Below are positions 9,311-19,198 of a stretch of DNA of 64,000 nucleotides, in pieces. The DNA comes from Bacillus sp. T3 (GTDB lineage Bacteria; Bacillota; Bacilli; Bacillales; Cytobacillaceae): assembly GCF_033449965.1 (NCBI RefSeq), contig NZ_CP137761.1:2418001-2482000 (forward strand), given 5' to 3'. How positions within the stretch are numbered: position 1 is the stretch's first letter; every line of letters starts with the position of its first letter. Under the pieces are notes generated by a model. It saw only the letters and a list, made by a program, of their open reading frames with translations, was not told the origin of the DNA and did no database searches. Position numbers and translations under genes: made by a program.

Positions 9311-10547
9311 TTAATAAAATAATATTTCTTTTGTTGCCCGGGTACTCGCTTGGTGTTAGACCAACATATTTTTTAAATACATTGCTGAAATAATTTGGGG
9401 TATTAAATCCTAACTCCTCGGCAATTTGTTCTAGCGTTGCATCAGAGTGTCGAATCAAGGCGATCGCTCTTTGCAATCGTATGAATTGAACATATTCGAC
9501 ATAGCTACGACCCGTCTCTTTTTTAAACAGCCGACTGAAATAGGTTGGACTAAAATTAATATGAGCAGCTACTTTTGTGACAGTGATTTCATCTGCATAA
9601 TGTTTATCGATATAGTCAATGCTCTTTTTTATTTGTGGTTCTCTGGCTGTTTCATCAAAATATCGGAGCACTAGACGGTTGTAGGGTGGTGTCCGCCTTG
9701 CTGATTTAGCTTCAATATAAGATAAATGCAGGTTTTGTGGTTCACTGTAAATGGATCCCATTCCGATAAACAGATAAATTCCGAATACATCTTGTAATTC
9801 TTGAATGACGGTTAAGATGAGATCCTCACCTTCCTTCCAAAACCGTGGGGAGCAATAAACGGATGGAACACGGATCAGCATGAGCAAGTGCTTTCGATAG
9901 GGAACAAAGAAAACTTGTCTATCAACTCTAGAAAAATATTTATTAAAGCACTCCTGAATTACTTGTGGAGCTTGAAAACCCTCATTTGCTTCACGATAAG
10001 GATCTTTTACAAAGCCTTGAATAAAACAGACTGTATTTGGAATCGAATTGGTAGTAGAAAATAGTTTTGAATCAATGATTTCTTGTTCAGAAGTAACATC
10101 ACCGCGAAGCAATCGCCTAAGAAACAGTTCCTGAAGGGCTTCATTATCATCGAAATCGTGGTATTCAAAAATTGGTTGAGAACTTTGATTTTTTTCCTTT
10201 GCAGAATGATCTTTCAGCATAGCTTGTTTAATATTTCGGATGAAATGACTTTTCTTTAGTGGTTTCACAAAGAAATGAGGTAATTTCAGTTTGATTGTCA
10301 GCGCTGCTGTATGTAAAAGATTGTGATTAATAATTGGAAAAATTAAAAGTTGATTATTTTGTTTTTTTAATCTGTGAATAAACACCCAATCAAGTAGTTT
10401 ACTTATTTCAATGACAAGTATTTGCAAATCATGCGTCGGATCTAAACTTTGCACTACTTTTGAGTTTGATTGAAATTCCTCGTGAATCCAGTTTGAAATG
10501 ATTTCCTTTTCATGATTATCATGGATGAGTAGCTGAATGCTATACAA
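9311..10547 (-). CDS. AraC-family regulator with receiver-like N-terminal region
   Basis: The C-terminal 100 residues form a double helix-turn-helix of the AraC/XylS type (ITVTKVAAHINFSPTYFSRLF and LEQIAEELGFNTPNYFSNVF). The N-terminal 120 residues look like a response-regulator fold without the phospho-acceptor Asp but with a KPLKK segment, so a sensing role without phosphorylation is likely. The TTG at 10547 is the likely start, since GGAGGGGG precedes it; an ATG at 10562 overlaps that ribosome site. The open frame runs on to 9279, but deleting one base of CCCGGG at 9337-9342 gives the canonical ending PSEYRATKEILFY and a stop at 9311. It is divergent from the symporter genes, which it may control. 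Confidence 0.8.
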
Positions 10548-10795
10548 GTAATCCCCCTCCATTCAACATTCATCGTTACTTATCCCTTTTCTATCATAAC
10601 ATATATAAATTTTGAATATAGCAAATATTTATAAATTTATGACAATTTAGTGCAAGGTATTGCAAGAAAATATAAAGTAAAATCAAAACAAGCAATCATC
10701 CATCAATTGTTGCTGTTTTTCGTAAAGGGGGAAAGGTTTTAAATCAAGGGGGTTTACTGATTAAATTTTTACCGAAAAGAGGGGGAGAAGAACCA

Positions 10796-11164
10796 ATGGC
10801 AGGAGAATTTACAGAGTACGATTATGTCGAAGCAGGAAAGATAGACGTAAAAGATTTACCACCATTAGATGCCGAAACAAGTAGTATCATGAAAAATGAG
10901 TTTGGGACCGGTATTAAGCTTACAATATTCTACTATTTATTTGTCTTCACCATTCCGGTATTAAACTGGTTCGCTCCAGATTTTATGTTTTCGCGTATGT
11001 GGGGTGGAATGAGTTACTCTTGGTTTTTCACAAGTATAGTTTCAATGGCTATGGCTTTTATCATCGCTTTTGTACATACGCATCTGTATGAAAAACGTTT
11101 AAAAGTTAATCAGAGCCTTGACACTAACGCGAACAATTCGAAAGACGGGAGGAGTGTTGTATGA
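10796..11164 (+). CDS. DUF485 membrane protein
   Basis: The 122-residue small membrane protein has two hydrophobic helices (residues about 38-57 and 73-95), typical of the DUF485 partner that precedes acetate-type sodium:solute symporters (the YwcB-YwcA arrangement in B. subtilis). The start has a good purine-rich site (AGGGGGAG). The stop overlaps the next start as ATGA, showing tight translational coupling with the symporter. It probably helps assembly or activity of that transporter; the mechanism is not known. Confidence 0.85.
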   Translation: MAGEFTEYDYVEAGKIDVKDLPPLDAETSSIMKNEFGTGIKLTIFYYLFVFTIPVLNWFAPDFMFSRMWGGMSYSWFFTSIVSMAMAFIIAFVHTHLYEKRLKVNQSLDTNANNSKDGRSVV

Positions 11165-12729
11165 TTCAAATGCTGCTTGAACCAAAGATGTTAATGACGA
11201 TACTTCTGATGGGAACGATCGTCTATATCACATATTTAACAAAACGGAATACCAGTTCATCTGACTTCTTTGTTGGCGGAAGAAGCTTTGGTTGGTTTAC
11301 AAATGGCTCGGCAATCGGTGGAGACTACTTGAGCGCAGCAACATTCCTAGGAATTGCAGGTTTGACTTTCCAATTAGGCTATGATGGTGCATACTATGCA
11401 TTCTGTTTCTCAATTGGATTAACCCTATTAGCCATTTTCGTTGCTGGTCCACTCCGCCGATTTGGCGCATTCACTGTACCTGATTTTCTAGCTTACCGCT
11501 TTCATAGTAAACGTGCAAGATTAGCAGCTGTAACAGTTGTATTAGCGATTTCAGGATTTTATGCTGCACCACAGCTTTTAGGTGCTGCTCAAATTTTAAC
11601 GATGTTCTTTGGAACCACTTATGAATTTGGAATCATATTTACTTGCGCAGTTATGATCTTCTACGTTGGTGTTGGCGGAATGAAGGGCACAACACTAAAC
11701 CAAGCGCTTGAGCTTTGGATCCGTCTTGGCTGTTTCATTCTTATGGTTGCTGCGGCGATTTACGGAGGTTTACATTACCCAAAAATTTTAGCATCTCTGA
11801 CTGACTTTACAGGTTCAATTAAAGGAACTGCCGCCTTTGCTTTAGATGGCAAAGATGTCGTTCATGATGGAAATTCTTGGTCTGGAACAGGAAACTATTT
11901 CCCAAGCTTCTGGCAAACTATTTCGATGACAATCGCTCTTTCACTGGGAACAATGGGTCTTCCACATATCTTATTACGATTCTATACAAACCCAAGTGCA
12001 AAAGCTGCACGTAAAAGTGCTCTTATGGCGATTGGAATCGCTAGTGTATTCTTCTTCTTTGCAGTTTACCTTGGTGCTGTAGGACGCGAAATTTATCTTT
12101 CCGGAAATGCAGACCCACAAGTTATCAAAGACCTGGTACTTGGTGGTAATAACATGGTAATCCCTTCAACAGCTCAGGCTCTTGGTGGTAAATGGTTATT
12201 AGGTTTAGTTATCGCTGGTGCGTTTGCTGCGATTTTCTCAAATCTATCAGGTTTATTTATTGCTAGTTCTGGTGCACTTGCTCATGACCTATATGCAACG
12301 TTCTTCCGCAAAAACATTACAGAAAAAGAACGTGTTATTGCAGGTAAGGTTTCCATCGTAATATTAGGAATTTTATACGGTGCGCTAGGTTTAATGGTAA
12401 AAAATGCGTCTATTGGGCATCTAGTTGCTTTAGCATTTACCGTTGCAGCTAGCACCTTTACACCGATCTTTATTTTGGGAATATGGTGGAGAGGGATGAC
12501 AGAGAAAGGTGCCATTGCTGGTCTAGTTATCGGATTGTTAGTTTCCATGTATTGTATCTTCCTTCCAACAACATTACCAGAGATTTTACAGTTCAAAATC
12601 CCGGGTATTATTACCGTTCCAATTGGATTTTTATCTGTCTTTATTGTTTCTAAGCTAGACCGTAAAGTTCCTGCCGATGTAAACGACTTTATGAAAAAGG
12701 TTCACTCCAAAGAATCAGAAGTAGCATAA
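11161..12729 (+). CDS. Sodium:solute symporter, ActP/YwcA-like
   Basis: The 522-residue SSS-family transporter has about 13 membrane helices. The family signature regions are visible: SSSDFFVGGRSFGWFTNGSA, IGGDYLSAATFLGIAG and GTMGLPHILLRFYT. Together with the DUF485 gene this is the usual cation/acetate or short monocarboxylate symporter. The adjacent AraC regulator suggests substrate-dependent induction. No glyoxylate or acetyl-CoA synthetase gene is in the window, so acetate as substrate is an inference from the family. Confidence 0.88.
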   Translation: MIQMLLEPKMLMTILLMGTIVYITYLTKRNTSSSDFFVGGRSFGWFTNGSAIGGDYLSAATFLGIAGLTFQLGYDGAYYAFCFSIGLTLLAIFVAGPLRRFGAFTVPDFLAYRFHSKRARLAAVTVVLAISGFYAAPQLLGAAQILTMFFGTTYEFGIIFTCAVMIFYVGVGGMKGTTLNQALELWIRLGCFILMVAAAIYGGLHYPKILASLTDFTGSIKGTAAFALDGKDVVHDGNSWSGTGNYFPSFWQTISMTIALSLGTMGLPHILLRFYTNPSAKAARKSALMAIGIASVFFFFAVYLGAVGREIYLSGNADPQVIKDLVLGGNNMVIPSTAQALGGKWLLGLVIAGAFAAIFSNLSGLFIASSGALAHDLYATFFRKNITEKERVIAGKVSIVILGILYGALGLMVKNASIGHLVALAFTVAASTFTPIFILGIWWRGMTEKGAIAGLVIGLLVSMYCIFLPTTLPEILQFKIPGIITVPIGFLSVFIVSKLDRKVPADVNDFMKKVHSKESEVA

Positions 12730-12794
12730 TATACAATATTTTTTTGACGACGCTTACACTGCTCAACAAACAATAGAAAGCAATAAACAAATGG

Positions 12795-12822
12795 ACGGGC
12801 TGCAAATTGTAGCCCGTTTTTA
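12795..12822 (+). terminator. Rho-independent terminator after the symporter
   Basis: ACGGGCT / AGCCCGT stem with a 9-base loop followed by TTTTTA. Confidence 0.85.
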
Positions 12823-12824
12823 GT

Positions 12825-12992
12825 TCATGATGATAAAAAATACATCAATGAAAGAATGACTCCAATTAAACCAAGACAAGAAAGTACAGAACGGACCCAA
12901 TCTCTTCCCTTTTTTTGAAATAATGCCACAAAACCGAAACTAAATAGGAAACTAACAATAAATAACATAAGGACAAACATCATTGCTGGCAT
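12825..12992 (-). CDS. Small membrane protein of about 55 residues
   Basis: Two hydrophobic segments flank a short basic loop (FQKKGRDW). I place the start at the second Met (MPAMMFV) because GGGGGA lies the right distance upstream of it and would overlap the earlier ATG at 13007. It lies upstream of and divergent from fabH. I do not recognise the family and no function can be assigned. Confidence 0.6.
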   Translation of the reverse strand: MPAMMFVLMLFIVSFLFSFGFVALFQKKGRDWVRSVLSCLGLIGVILSLMYFLSS

Positions 12993-13094
12993 TGTTAAAT
13001 CCCCCATAAATAAAATATCTTTCTATTTATACATATCTTCTTTGCAGCTAGTCTAATGAGCATTAATCCATAAATTTAATATAAATTTCTTACC

Positions 13095-13123
13095 TTCACT
13101 TTTTAAGGAGAAACGTTTATAAT
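13095..13123 (+). promoter_or_regulatory. Putative sigma-A promoter of fabH-fabF
   Basis: TTCACT (13095-13100) and TATAAT (13118-13123) are 17 bases apart, placing the transcription start near 13130. Confidence 0.5.
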
Positions 13124-13136
13124 GTTATATGAGATA

Positions 13137-13153
13137 TTATGACCTAGTCATAA
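13137..13153 (+). promoter_or_regulatory. Putative FapR operator
   Basis: TTATGACCTAGTCATAA is a perfect 17-base inverted repeat that keeps the TTA..ACCTAGT..TAA frame of the FapR site. It lies just downstream of the predicted start of transcription, so repression relieved by malonyl-CoA is expected. Confidence 0.6.
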
Positions 13154-13177
13154 AAACTACAATGTTAGGGTGATGGA

Positions 13178-14122
13178 ATGAAACGAGTTGGAATTATCGG
13201 AATTGGTACATATGTTCCAGAACAAATTGTTACAAACGCTGATTTAGAAAGTAAAATAGATACAAATGACGAATGGATTCGTACCAGAACAGGTATTGAA
13301 GAACGCAGAATAGCTAATGAAGATATTGACACCTCGCACATGGCGATTATCGCTGCGGAGCGAGCACTAGAAAATGCTGGACTACAGGCAACGGAAATCG
13401 ATATGATTCTTGTTGCGACGGCTACACCGGATCATCCCTTTCCTTCGGTAGCTTGTATGGTGCAAGAGGCACTTGGCGTAAGAAATATTCCGGCAATGGA
13501 TGTGAGTGCTGCTTGTTCTGGTTTTATATATGCAATTGCAACCGCTAAGCCATTTATTGAAACGGATACGTATCAGAATGTTTTAGTTATTGGGAGCGAG
13601 AAATTTACGAAAACGCTGGATTGGTCTGACCGGACTACCTGCGTCCTTTTTGGCGATGGGGCTGGTGCCGTTGTTCTAAGTGAAGTCTCTAGTGACAAAG
13701 GAATATTATCAGTTGATTTAGGGGCAGACGGCAGTGGTGCAGATCATTTATACATTGATGCTGAAACTGGCAAAATTAAAATGAATGGTCGCGAGGTTTA
13801 TAAATTTGCTGTACGGCAAATGCCGGAGTCTAGTCTTCACGCTATTGATAAGGCTGGGCTAAAAAAAGAAGATGTCGATTTTCTAATTCCGCATCAAGCA
13901 AATATTCGTATTATCGATGCAGCAAGAGAACGATTAGGTTTAGCGCAGGAAAAGGTTTCGACCACTGTTACTAAACATGGAAATACCTCTGCAGCCTCCA
14001 TTCCACTAGCATTGTTTTCGGAAATCGAAAATGGCTTGATTCAAGATGGGGATGTCATTGTCCTAGTAGGATTTGGTGGGGGCCTAACGTGGGGCTCGAT
14101 CTGTTTAAAATGGGGTAAATAA
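13178..14122 (+). CDS. fabH: 3-oxoacyl-ACP synthase III (KAS III)
   Basis: The 314-residue enzyme condenses a short acyl-CoA primer with malonyl-ACP to start fatty acid synthesis. The catalytic triad is visible: Cys in DVSAACSGF, His in IPHQANIR and Asn in KHGNTSAAS. The length is normal. In Bacillus this enzyme prefers branched primers. It is followed after 24 bases by fabF and preceded by a FapR-like operator, as in the fabHA-fabF operon of B. subtilis. Confidence 0.96.
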   Translation: MKRVGIIGIGTYVPEQIVTNADLESKIDTNDEWIRTRTGIEERRIANEDIDTSHMAIIAAERALENAGLQATEIDMILVATATPDHPFPSVACMVQEALGVRNIPAMDVSAACSGFIYAIATAKPFIETDTYQNVLVIGSEKFTKTLDWSDRTTCVLFGDGAGAVVLSEVSSDKGILSVDLGADGSGADHLYIDAETGKIKMNGREVYKFAVRQMPESSLHAIDKAGLKKEDVDFLIPHQANIRIIDAARERLGLAQEKVSTTVTKHGNTSAASIPLALFSEIENGLIQDGDVIVLVGFGGGLTWGSICLKWGK

Positions 14123-14146
14123 ATAGTCATTGGGGAGAAAAAGCGA

Positions 14147-15385
14147 ATGAAAAAAAGAGTAGTCGTAACAGGTATTGGAGCTATTACTCCACTTGGAAAT
14201 GATGCTTTTACCACTTGGGAAAATATTAAAAATGGGGTTTCCGGAATTGCACCCATTACAAAATTTGACATGGAGAAATTCAATGTCAAGGTTGGTGGAG
14301 AAGTAAAGGAGTTTAACCCAGAAGATTATATGGATGGAAAAGAAGCAAAAAGAATGGGTCGTTATACCCAATTCGCAGTTGCAGCAAGTAAGATGGCGAT
14401 CACAGATGCAGGCGTTAAAGTAGGAGATAATATCTCAGCAGAACGTATTGGCGTTTGGATTGGCTCAGGAATAGGCGGATTGGATGAGTTTGAAACTCAG
14501 CACAAACGCTTTTTAGACAAAGGACCTAGACGGGTGAATCCTTTCATTATTCCGATGCTAATTCCAGATATGGCTGCAGGCAGGGTCTCCATTGAGCTTG
14601 GCGCAAAAGGAATCAATAATTGCTCCGTTACAGCATGTGCCTCTGGAGCAAATTCAATTGGAGACGCCTTCCGAGTCATTCAAAATGGAGAAGTTGACAT
14701 GATGGTGGCAGGCGGAACAGAAGCAGCGATTACAGAAATGACGATTGCAGGCTTCTCAAATATGACTGCACTTTCTACCAATCCAGATCCTAATTCAGCA
14801 AGTAGACCGTTTGACAAAAACCGAGATGGCTTTGTCATTGCTGAAGGAGCGGGCATATTAATTTTAGAAGAGCTTCAACATGCAGTAGCTCGTGGAGCGA
14901 AAATTTATGGAGAACTTGTTGGTTACGGTGCAACAGGGGATGCTTACCATATTACAACGCCTGCACCAAATGGCGAGGGTGGGCAACGTGCGATGAAACT
15001 AGCCATAAGTGATGCAGGAATTACGCCAGAACAAGTGGATTATATTAATGCACACGGTACAAGTACGTATTATAATGACCTGTATGAAACAAAAGCGATT
15101 AAAGAGGTTTTTGGAAATGCAGCTTACCAATTAAAGGTTAGTTCCACAAAATCGATGACGGGGCATTTACTAGGAGCAGCCTGGGCAATCGAAGCTATTT
15201 TCTCTTTATTCATCATTAATGAAGGTATTATTCCACCAACCATTAATTTAGAAACAAAGGATGAAGAGCTAGATTTAGATTATGTTCCAAATGTTGCAAT
15301 CAAGCAGGATGTTAATGTAGTTCTATCCAATTCATTAGGATTTGGCGGACATAATGCTTCATTAATATTTAAAAAATACGAATAA
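14147..15385 (+). CDS. fabF: 3-oxoacyl-ACP synthase II (KAS II)
   Basis: The 412-residue chain-elongating condensing enzyme is full length. The catalytic Cys (VTACASGAN) and the two His residues (INAHGTST and MTGHLLGAA) are in place. It extends acyl-ACP with malonyl-ACP in the cytoplasmic type II fatty acid pathway. It is co-transcribed with fabH and ended by a strong hairpin. Confidence 0.96.
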   Translation: MKKRVVVTGIGAITPLGNDAFTTWENIKNGVSGIAPITKFDMEKFNVKVGGEVKEFNPEDYMDGKEAKRMGRYTQFAVAASKMAITDAGVKVGDNISAERIGVWIGSGIGGLDEFETQHKRFLDKGPRRVNPFIIPMLIPDMAAGRVSIELGAKGINNCSVTACASGANSIGDAFRVIQNGEVDMMVAGGTEAAITEMTIAGFSNMTALSTNPDPNSASRPFDKNRDGFVIAEGAGILILEELQHAVARGAKIYGELVGYGATGDAYHITTPAPNGEGGQRAMKLAISDAGITPEQVDYINAHGTSTYYNDLYETKAIKEVFGNAAYQLKVSSTKSMTGHLLGAAWAIEAIFSLFIINEGIIPPTINLETKDEELDLDYVPNVAIKQDVNVVLSNSLGFGGHNASLIFKKYE

Positions 15386-15394
15386 AAGATATCA

Positions 15395-15440
15395 CTGCAT
15401 TTCGTGGCAAACAAATTGGCTGCGAAATGCAGTTTTTTTT
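15395..15440 (+). terminator. Rho-independent terminator of fabH-fabF
   Basis: CTGCATTTCG pairs with CGAAATGCAG, followed by eight T residues. Confidence 0.9.
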
Positions 15441-15462
15441 ACCTAAAATGAAAACAAAGCCC

Positions 15463-15714
15463 TCAATGGGGCTTTGAAACAGGAACTTTCTCGATCTGCG
15501 GTAAATAATTTTTCTTGTTTAATAGTAAAGGAAGCATAAGGATTAGCGCTGAGAAGATGACTGCTGCCTTTAGTGATACAAATGCCCAGAGCGAAATTGA
15601 AATGGAGAAAATAGTACAAAATGAAAGGATTACTTTATACTTGTTAATTGCTCTTGTTAATTTTAATTTCTTTCGTCTTTTTTTATATTCGGCTAAATCA
15701 TAAACGTTTTTCAT
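15463..15714 (-). CDS. Small basic membrane protein, unknown
   Basis: 83 residues: a strongly basic N-terminus (YKKRRKKLKLTR) and two hydrophobic segments (about 28-46 and 50-65). A very good ribosome site (GAGGAGG) precedes the ATG. The pattern fits a two-helix inner membrane protein with its N-terminus in the cytoplasm. I do not recognise the family. Confidence 0.6.
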   Translation of the reverse strand: MKNVYDLAEYKKRRKKLKLTRAINKYKVILSFCTIFSISISLWAFVSLKAAVIFSALILMLPLLLNKKNYLPQIEKVPVSKPH

Positions 15715-15896
15715 ATTTCCTCCTCAGCATTTCTAATTTTCAGATAATTAATACTATTAATAGCACTACATTTTTCTTTTGTCAAGTGCATAAATTTACA
15801 TTTTTGTGAAGATTCCTCACGGTAAATCGCTATTTGTGTAAAAATAGTAATGGTATTGTTTGGTTTTATCTGTAAAATTTGAAGGTTTTGTTAACT

Positions 15897-15927
15897 TTGT
15901 CATATTGGAAAATAAAAGTGATATAAT
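15897..15927 (+). promoter_or_regulatory. Possible sigma-A promoter
   Basis: TTGTCA (15897-15902) and a perfect TATAAT (15922-15927) upstream of the small gene at 15962. The 19-base spacer is long. Confidence 0.35.
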
Positions 15928-15961
15928 AAAATAAAGTCAAATAAACACAGGAGTGATTGCC

Positions 15962-16153
15962 ATGAACGAGGCAAAAGAAAAATTATTAAAGCTAATAAAC
16001 GAAATTCCAGAAAGTGAAGTAGCTGATGTTTTAGACTTTGCAGAGCATTTACCAGAATTACATTTATATAAGGAATTAACTGATGAAAGTAAGGATATGG
16101 CGATCCAATATTTCGATTGCGACATCTCTGATGAAGTTTGGCAGGATATGTAG
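15962..16153 (+). CDS. Small DUF2281-like acidic protein
   Basis: 63 residues starting MNEAKEKLLKLINEIPES. AGGAGTG precedes ATG 15962 (an in-frame ATT-coded start at 15953 is less likely). The helical LLKLINEIPESEVADVLDFAEHL pattern is that of small antitoxin-like DUF2281 proteins. There is no toxin-like gene beside it, and a terminator follows at once, so it appears to be transcribed alone. A DNA-binding role is not visible. Confidence 0.5.
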   Translation: MNEAKEKLLKLINEIPESEVADVLDFAEHLPELHLYKELTDESKDMAIQYFDCDISDEVWQDM

Positions 16154-16165
16154 CTCTATTCCATA

Positions 16166-16200
16166 AACACACAGCATTTTAAAATGCTGTGTGTTTTTTT
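16166..16200 (+). terminator. Rho-independent terminator
   Basis: A 15-base perfect stem (ACACAGCATTTT / AAAATGCTGTGT) followed by seven T residues. Confidence 0.9.
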
Positions 16201-16303
16201 ATTTTCATCTTGTGATTATATTAAGTTTTAGCATGTTTTTCCTTTTAAAAGAGATAAATAATTTTCTTTATGAGGTGAATGTTAAAACAGAGGTGATCAT
16301 TTC

Positions 16304-17693
16304 ATGGATCTATTTAATAAACACCAACTCATCCCGGTAGAAGACGGTTATAAGATCGTTTTATATGTAAATAAAAATGCTACCGAATTTAGTACCGATC
16401 TGGATGTCAATCAGAAAACTAAATTAGTAACGATGGATCATGCTATACAAATTTATATAAAAGAGAAAATCCCCAAAGGGCTAGTCGTTAAATCCGTGCA
16501 AATTATGATGGGAACAATCTTACTTACCACTATTAGTATTATGGGTAATGACCAGGATACGGCAGCTGCTTCCACTTCAACTGTGAGTACCACTAATGGA
16601 TCAACGTATACGGTTGTGGCTGGTGATAGTTTATGGGGGATTGCCAATCGATTCGGTATTACTGTAAATATGTTAAAAAGCGCCAATGGTTTAACAACGG
16701 ATCTCCTTCGGATTGGTCAAACATTAGTGATTCCCTCCGCATCTGCAACGAGTGAAACTACTAACCCTTCCTATAGTAATATCACCTATCAAGTTGTTTC
16801 AGGTGATAGTTTATGGGGGATTGCAAAAAAATTTGGTACCACAGTAGAGGCGATTCAAAAAACAAATCAGTTAACAACGACTACCTTATCGATTGGGCAA
16901 ACATTATTGATTCCAACTTCAGCCACGAATCCCAATCCAACGCCACCACCTGGTACCTGCACCTGTCCAAACCATAACTTATACGGTGAAGGCTGGAGAT
17001 AGCCTTTATGCTCTAGCAAGGCAGTTTGCCACCACCGTTGATAAAATAAAGCAAGCGAATCAATTAACGACTGATATCATTAATATTGGACAAATTCTCG
17101 TCATTCCAACGGCTGTCACACCAGCCCCTACTACTGGAACTGAATCAAGTGCAACCGTCATTCAAAAACAATTGCAGTCACTTGGTTACTACGCAGTTCC
17201 AACGATGACAGGAACTTACGATTCAACCACTATTCAAGCATTAAAGAACTTTCAAAGCGATTATGGTCTCACTGTAACGGGGACAGAGGATTCCGCAACG
17301 GTAACAGCGATCCAACATGCACTAGTGAAAAAAGAAATCGTTAGAGATACAAATAATTATATCGGTGTCCCTTATTTATGGGGCGGGGCAACACCCACAG
17401 GTTTTGATTGCTCAGGCTTTGTCTATTTTATGTTTAATAAACATGGAGTAGAAATGTCAAGAACGACATCGAGTAATCTCTATTTACAGGGCACCCCTAT
17501 TTCGCGGAGTAAATTACAGCCAGGGGATTTAGTTTATTATGCTGTAAATTCACCAGGTGTGATCTCGCACGTAGGTTTTTATGTTGGAGATAATAAATTT
17601 GTATCGGCAACAAGTTCCAAGGGAATCCAAGTTGTTTCTCTAGATAATTCCTATTGGTCACAATATTATGTTGGTGCCAAAAGAATCTATTAA
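16304..17693 (+). CDS. LysM / peptidoglycan-binding / NlpC-P60 cell wall hydrolase, frameshifted
   Basis: Two overlapping frames encode one protein of about 462 residues. The order is an unusual 65-residue N-terminal region, a hydrophobic helix (MMGTILLTTISIMG), three LysM modules (each with VxxGDSLWGIA or GDSLYALA), a PG_binding_1 module (VIQKQLQSLGYY) and a C40 peptidase (FDCSGFVYF with the catalytic Cys, ISHVGFYVG with the His). It would cleave D-gamma-glutamyl-diaminopimelate bonds in the wall. The break near 16970 is one extra base; removing it gives NITYTVKAGDSLY, matching the other LysM repeats. The N-terminal cytoplasmic-looking region is atypical for a secreted hydrolase. Confidence 0.85.
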
Positions 17694-17703
17694 TGTTTAT
17701 TGA

Positions 17704-17730
17704 GAGCTCACTCTGTTGAGCTCCTTTTTT
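17704..17730 (+). terminator. Rho-independent terminator
   Basis: GAGCTCA / TGAGCTC stem with a 6-base loop and six T residues. Confidence 0.85.
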
Positions 17731-17805
17731 AATTTGGTGATTATTTCAAAAACAGAGCTTTTCATTTTATGGATGATGCATTATAATCAAACTGTATTAC
17801 GTTTG

Positions 17806-17859
17806 ATAGTACACTTAATACACGTAGTACACGTAGTACACATAGTACAATTAATACAG
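17806..17859 (+). repeat. Six 9-bp direct repeats upstream of the GntR regulator
   Basis: Consecutive units ATAGTACAC, TTAATACAC, GTAGTACAC, GTAGTACAC, ATAGTACAA and TTAATACAG (consensus NTARTACAC). An inverted copy, CTGTATTAC, lies just before at 17792-17800. The position, 55-110 bases before the GntR start, suggests a multi-site operator. Confidence 0.65.
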
Positions 17860-17913
17860 CTTAATACTTAGTCTGTAAACGAAGTGGTGCTAGCCACCAG
17901 ATTGGAGGGTTTT

Positions 17914-18303
17914 ATGTTTGAGCTAGACTTAAGGAGCCGAAAACCCATTTATGAACAACTCGTCGATAAGTTAAAGGAACTTATTATGAACGAAATTCTC
18001 AAACCAGATGAGCAGCTCCCATCAGTTCGGATGCTGGCAACTCAGCTCACGATTAATCCGAATACCATTCAGAAGGCTTATCGAGAATTAGAGGTTCAAG
18101 GCTTTATTTATTCTGTAAAGGGTAAAGGCAGCTTTGTCAATCCGAGTAATCAAACAAAGGATGTAGAAAAAATCGCAGGGGTGAAAAAAGAATTGGAAAA
18201 GCTGATCATAGAAGCTCTCTATCTAGGTGTTTCGGCTGATGAATTGGTCGAACTTATTCTAAAATTAGACGCTGCAAAAAAGGGAGGGGATCAAAATGAT
18301 TAA
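17914..18303 (+). CDS. GntR-family regulator, YtrA subfamily
   Basis: About 129 residues, the short length of YtrA-type regulators. The N-terminal winged helix is clear: KPIYEQLVDKLKELI, then PSVRMLATQLTINPNTIQKA and GKGSFV. The C-terminal tail (KKELEKLIIEALYLGVSADEL) forms the small dimer region. I use ATG 17914 because GGAGGG precedes it; the frame is open from 17884. Its stop overlaps the ABC ATPase start, so regulator and transporter are coupled. It presumably represses its own operon through the repeats upstream. Confidence 0.85.
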   Translation: MFELDLRSRKPIYEQLVDKLKELIMNEILKPDEQLPSVRMLATQLTINPNTIQKAYRELEVQGFIYSVKGKGSFVNPSNQTKDVEKIAGVKKELEKLIIEALYLGVSADELVELILKLDAAKKGGDQND

Positions 18304-19198
18304 ATTAACACGTGTCAGTAAAGCATTTGATACCTCACCAGCGATTGAAAACGTCACCCTTTCGATTGCTAAAGGTTCCATTTATGGATTAATCGGCTCG
18401 AATGGTGCTGGAAAAACAACCTTGATGAAGCTAATTGCCGGTGTTTACAAGCAAGAACAGGGTAGCGTTGAGATTGGTGGTTCACCAATCTTTGAACAGG
18501 TTGAGCAGAAACAAAAGGTTTTTTATCTTCCTGATACACCTTATTTTTTGTCTCAATATACAACCAAGCAAATGGCTCGCTTTTATAAAAGCATGTATCC
18601 ATCATGGAGTGACGAGCGCTTTCATAAATTAATTGCATCATTTGAGTTAAATATTCATAAAAAAATTCTGTCATTTTCCAAAGGCTGGCAACGCCAAATT
18701 GCTTTTATTCTAGCTCTTTCCTCTAAGCCAGACATTTTGATTCTAGATGAACCGATGGATGGACTTGATCCAGTTGTACGAAAGAAAATAAAAAACATTT
18801 TGATTCAAGATGTTGCTGATCGAGATATGACGATTTTAATCTCATCACATAATCTCCTTGAAATAGAGGATATTTGTGACCATATAGGCGTGATTCATAA
18901 AGGAAGGCTTTTATTTGAAAAAGAACTGGATGAATTAAAATCAGATGTTCATAAGGTTCAGGTAGCTTATAAGTCCGGAACTGTGCCTGAACAGCTTTTA
19001 CAACATCTTGAAGTTCTCCACAAAGAGCAAAGAGGGAGTGTTTACCTTTATATTGTAAGAGGGGAAAGTGAACGAATCACAGAACAAATTGGCGCAACAA
19101 ATCCCGTCCTATTTGACCTGCTACCGCTAACACTTGAAGAAATTTTTATTTATGAAATGGAGGATATTGGCTATGCAATCAAAAACATCATCGTTTAA
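18296..19198 (+). CDS. ABC transporter ATP-binding protein
   Basis: The 300-residue ABC ATPase has Walker A GSNGAGKTT, a modified signature LSFSKGWQRQ, Walker B ILILDEPMDGLDP and the switch His in SSHN. The C-terminal extension after residue 215 is typical of ABC-2 exporters (YtrB/YxlF type). It pairs with the membrane protein that follows, whose start lies inside this gene. Drug, peptide or envelope-stress functions are typical; the substrate is unknown. Confidence 0.88.
   Translation: MIKLTRVSKAFDTSPAIENVTLSIAKGSIYGLIGSNGAGKTTLMKLIAGVYKQEQGSVEIGGSPIFEQVEQKQKVFYLPDTPYFLSQYTTKQMARFYKSMYPSWSDERFHKLIASFELNIHKKILSFSKGWQRQIAFILALSSKPDILILDEPMDGLDPVVRKKIKNILIQDVADRDMTILISSHNLLEIEDICDHIGVIHKGRLLFEKELDELKSDVHKVQVAYKSGTVPEQLLQHLEVLHKEQRGSVYLYIVRGESERITEQIGATNPVLFDLLPLTLEEIFIYEMEDIGYAIKNIIV

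Noticed and set aside
15962..16153. Toxin-antitoxin module
   Set aside because: The small protein has an antitoxin-like look but no toxin gene or second frame is adjacent, and a terminator follows at once.
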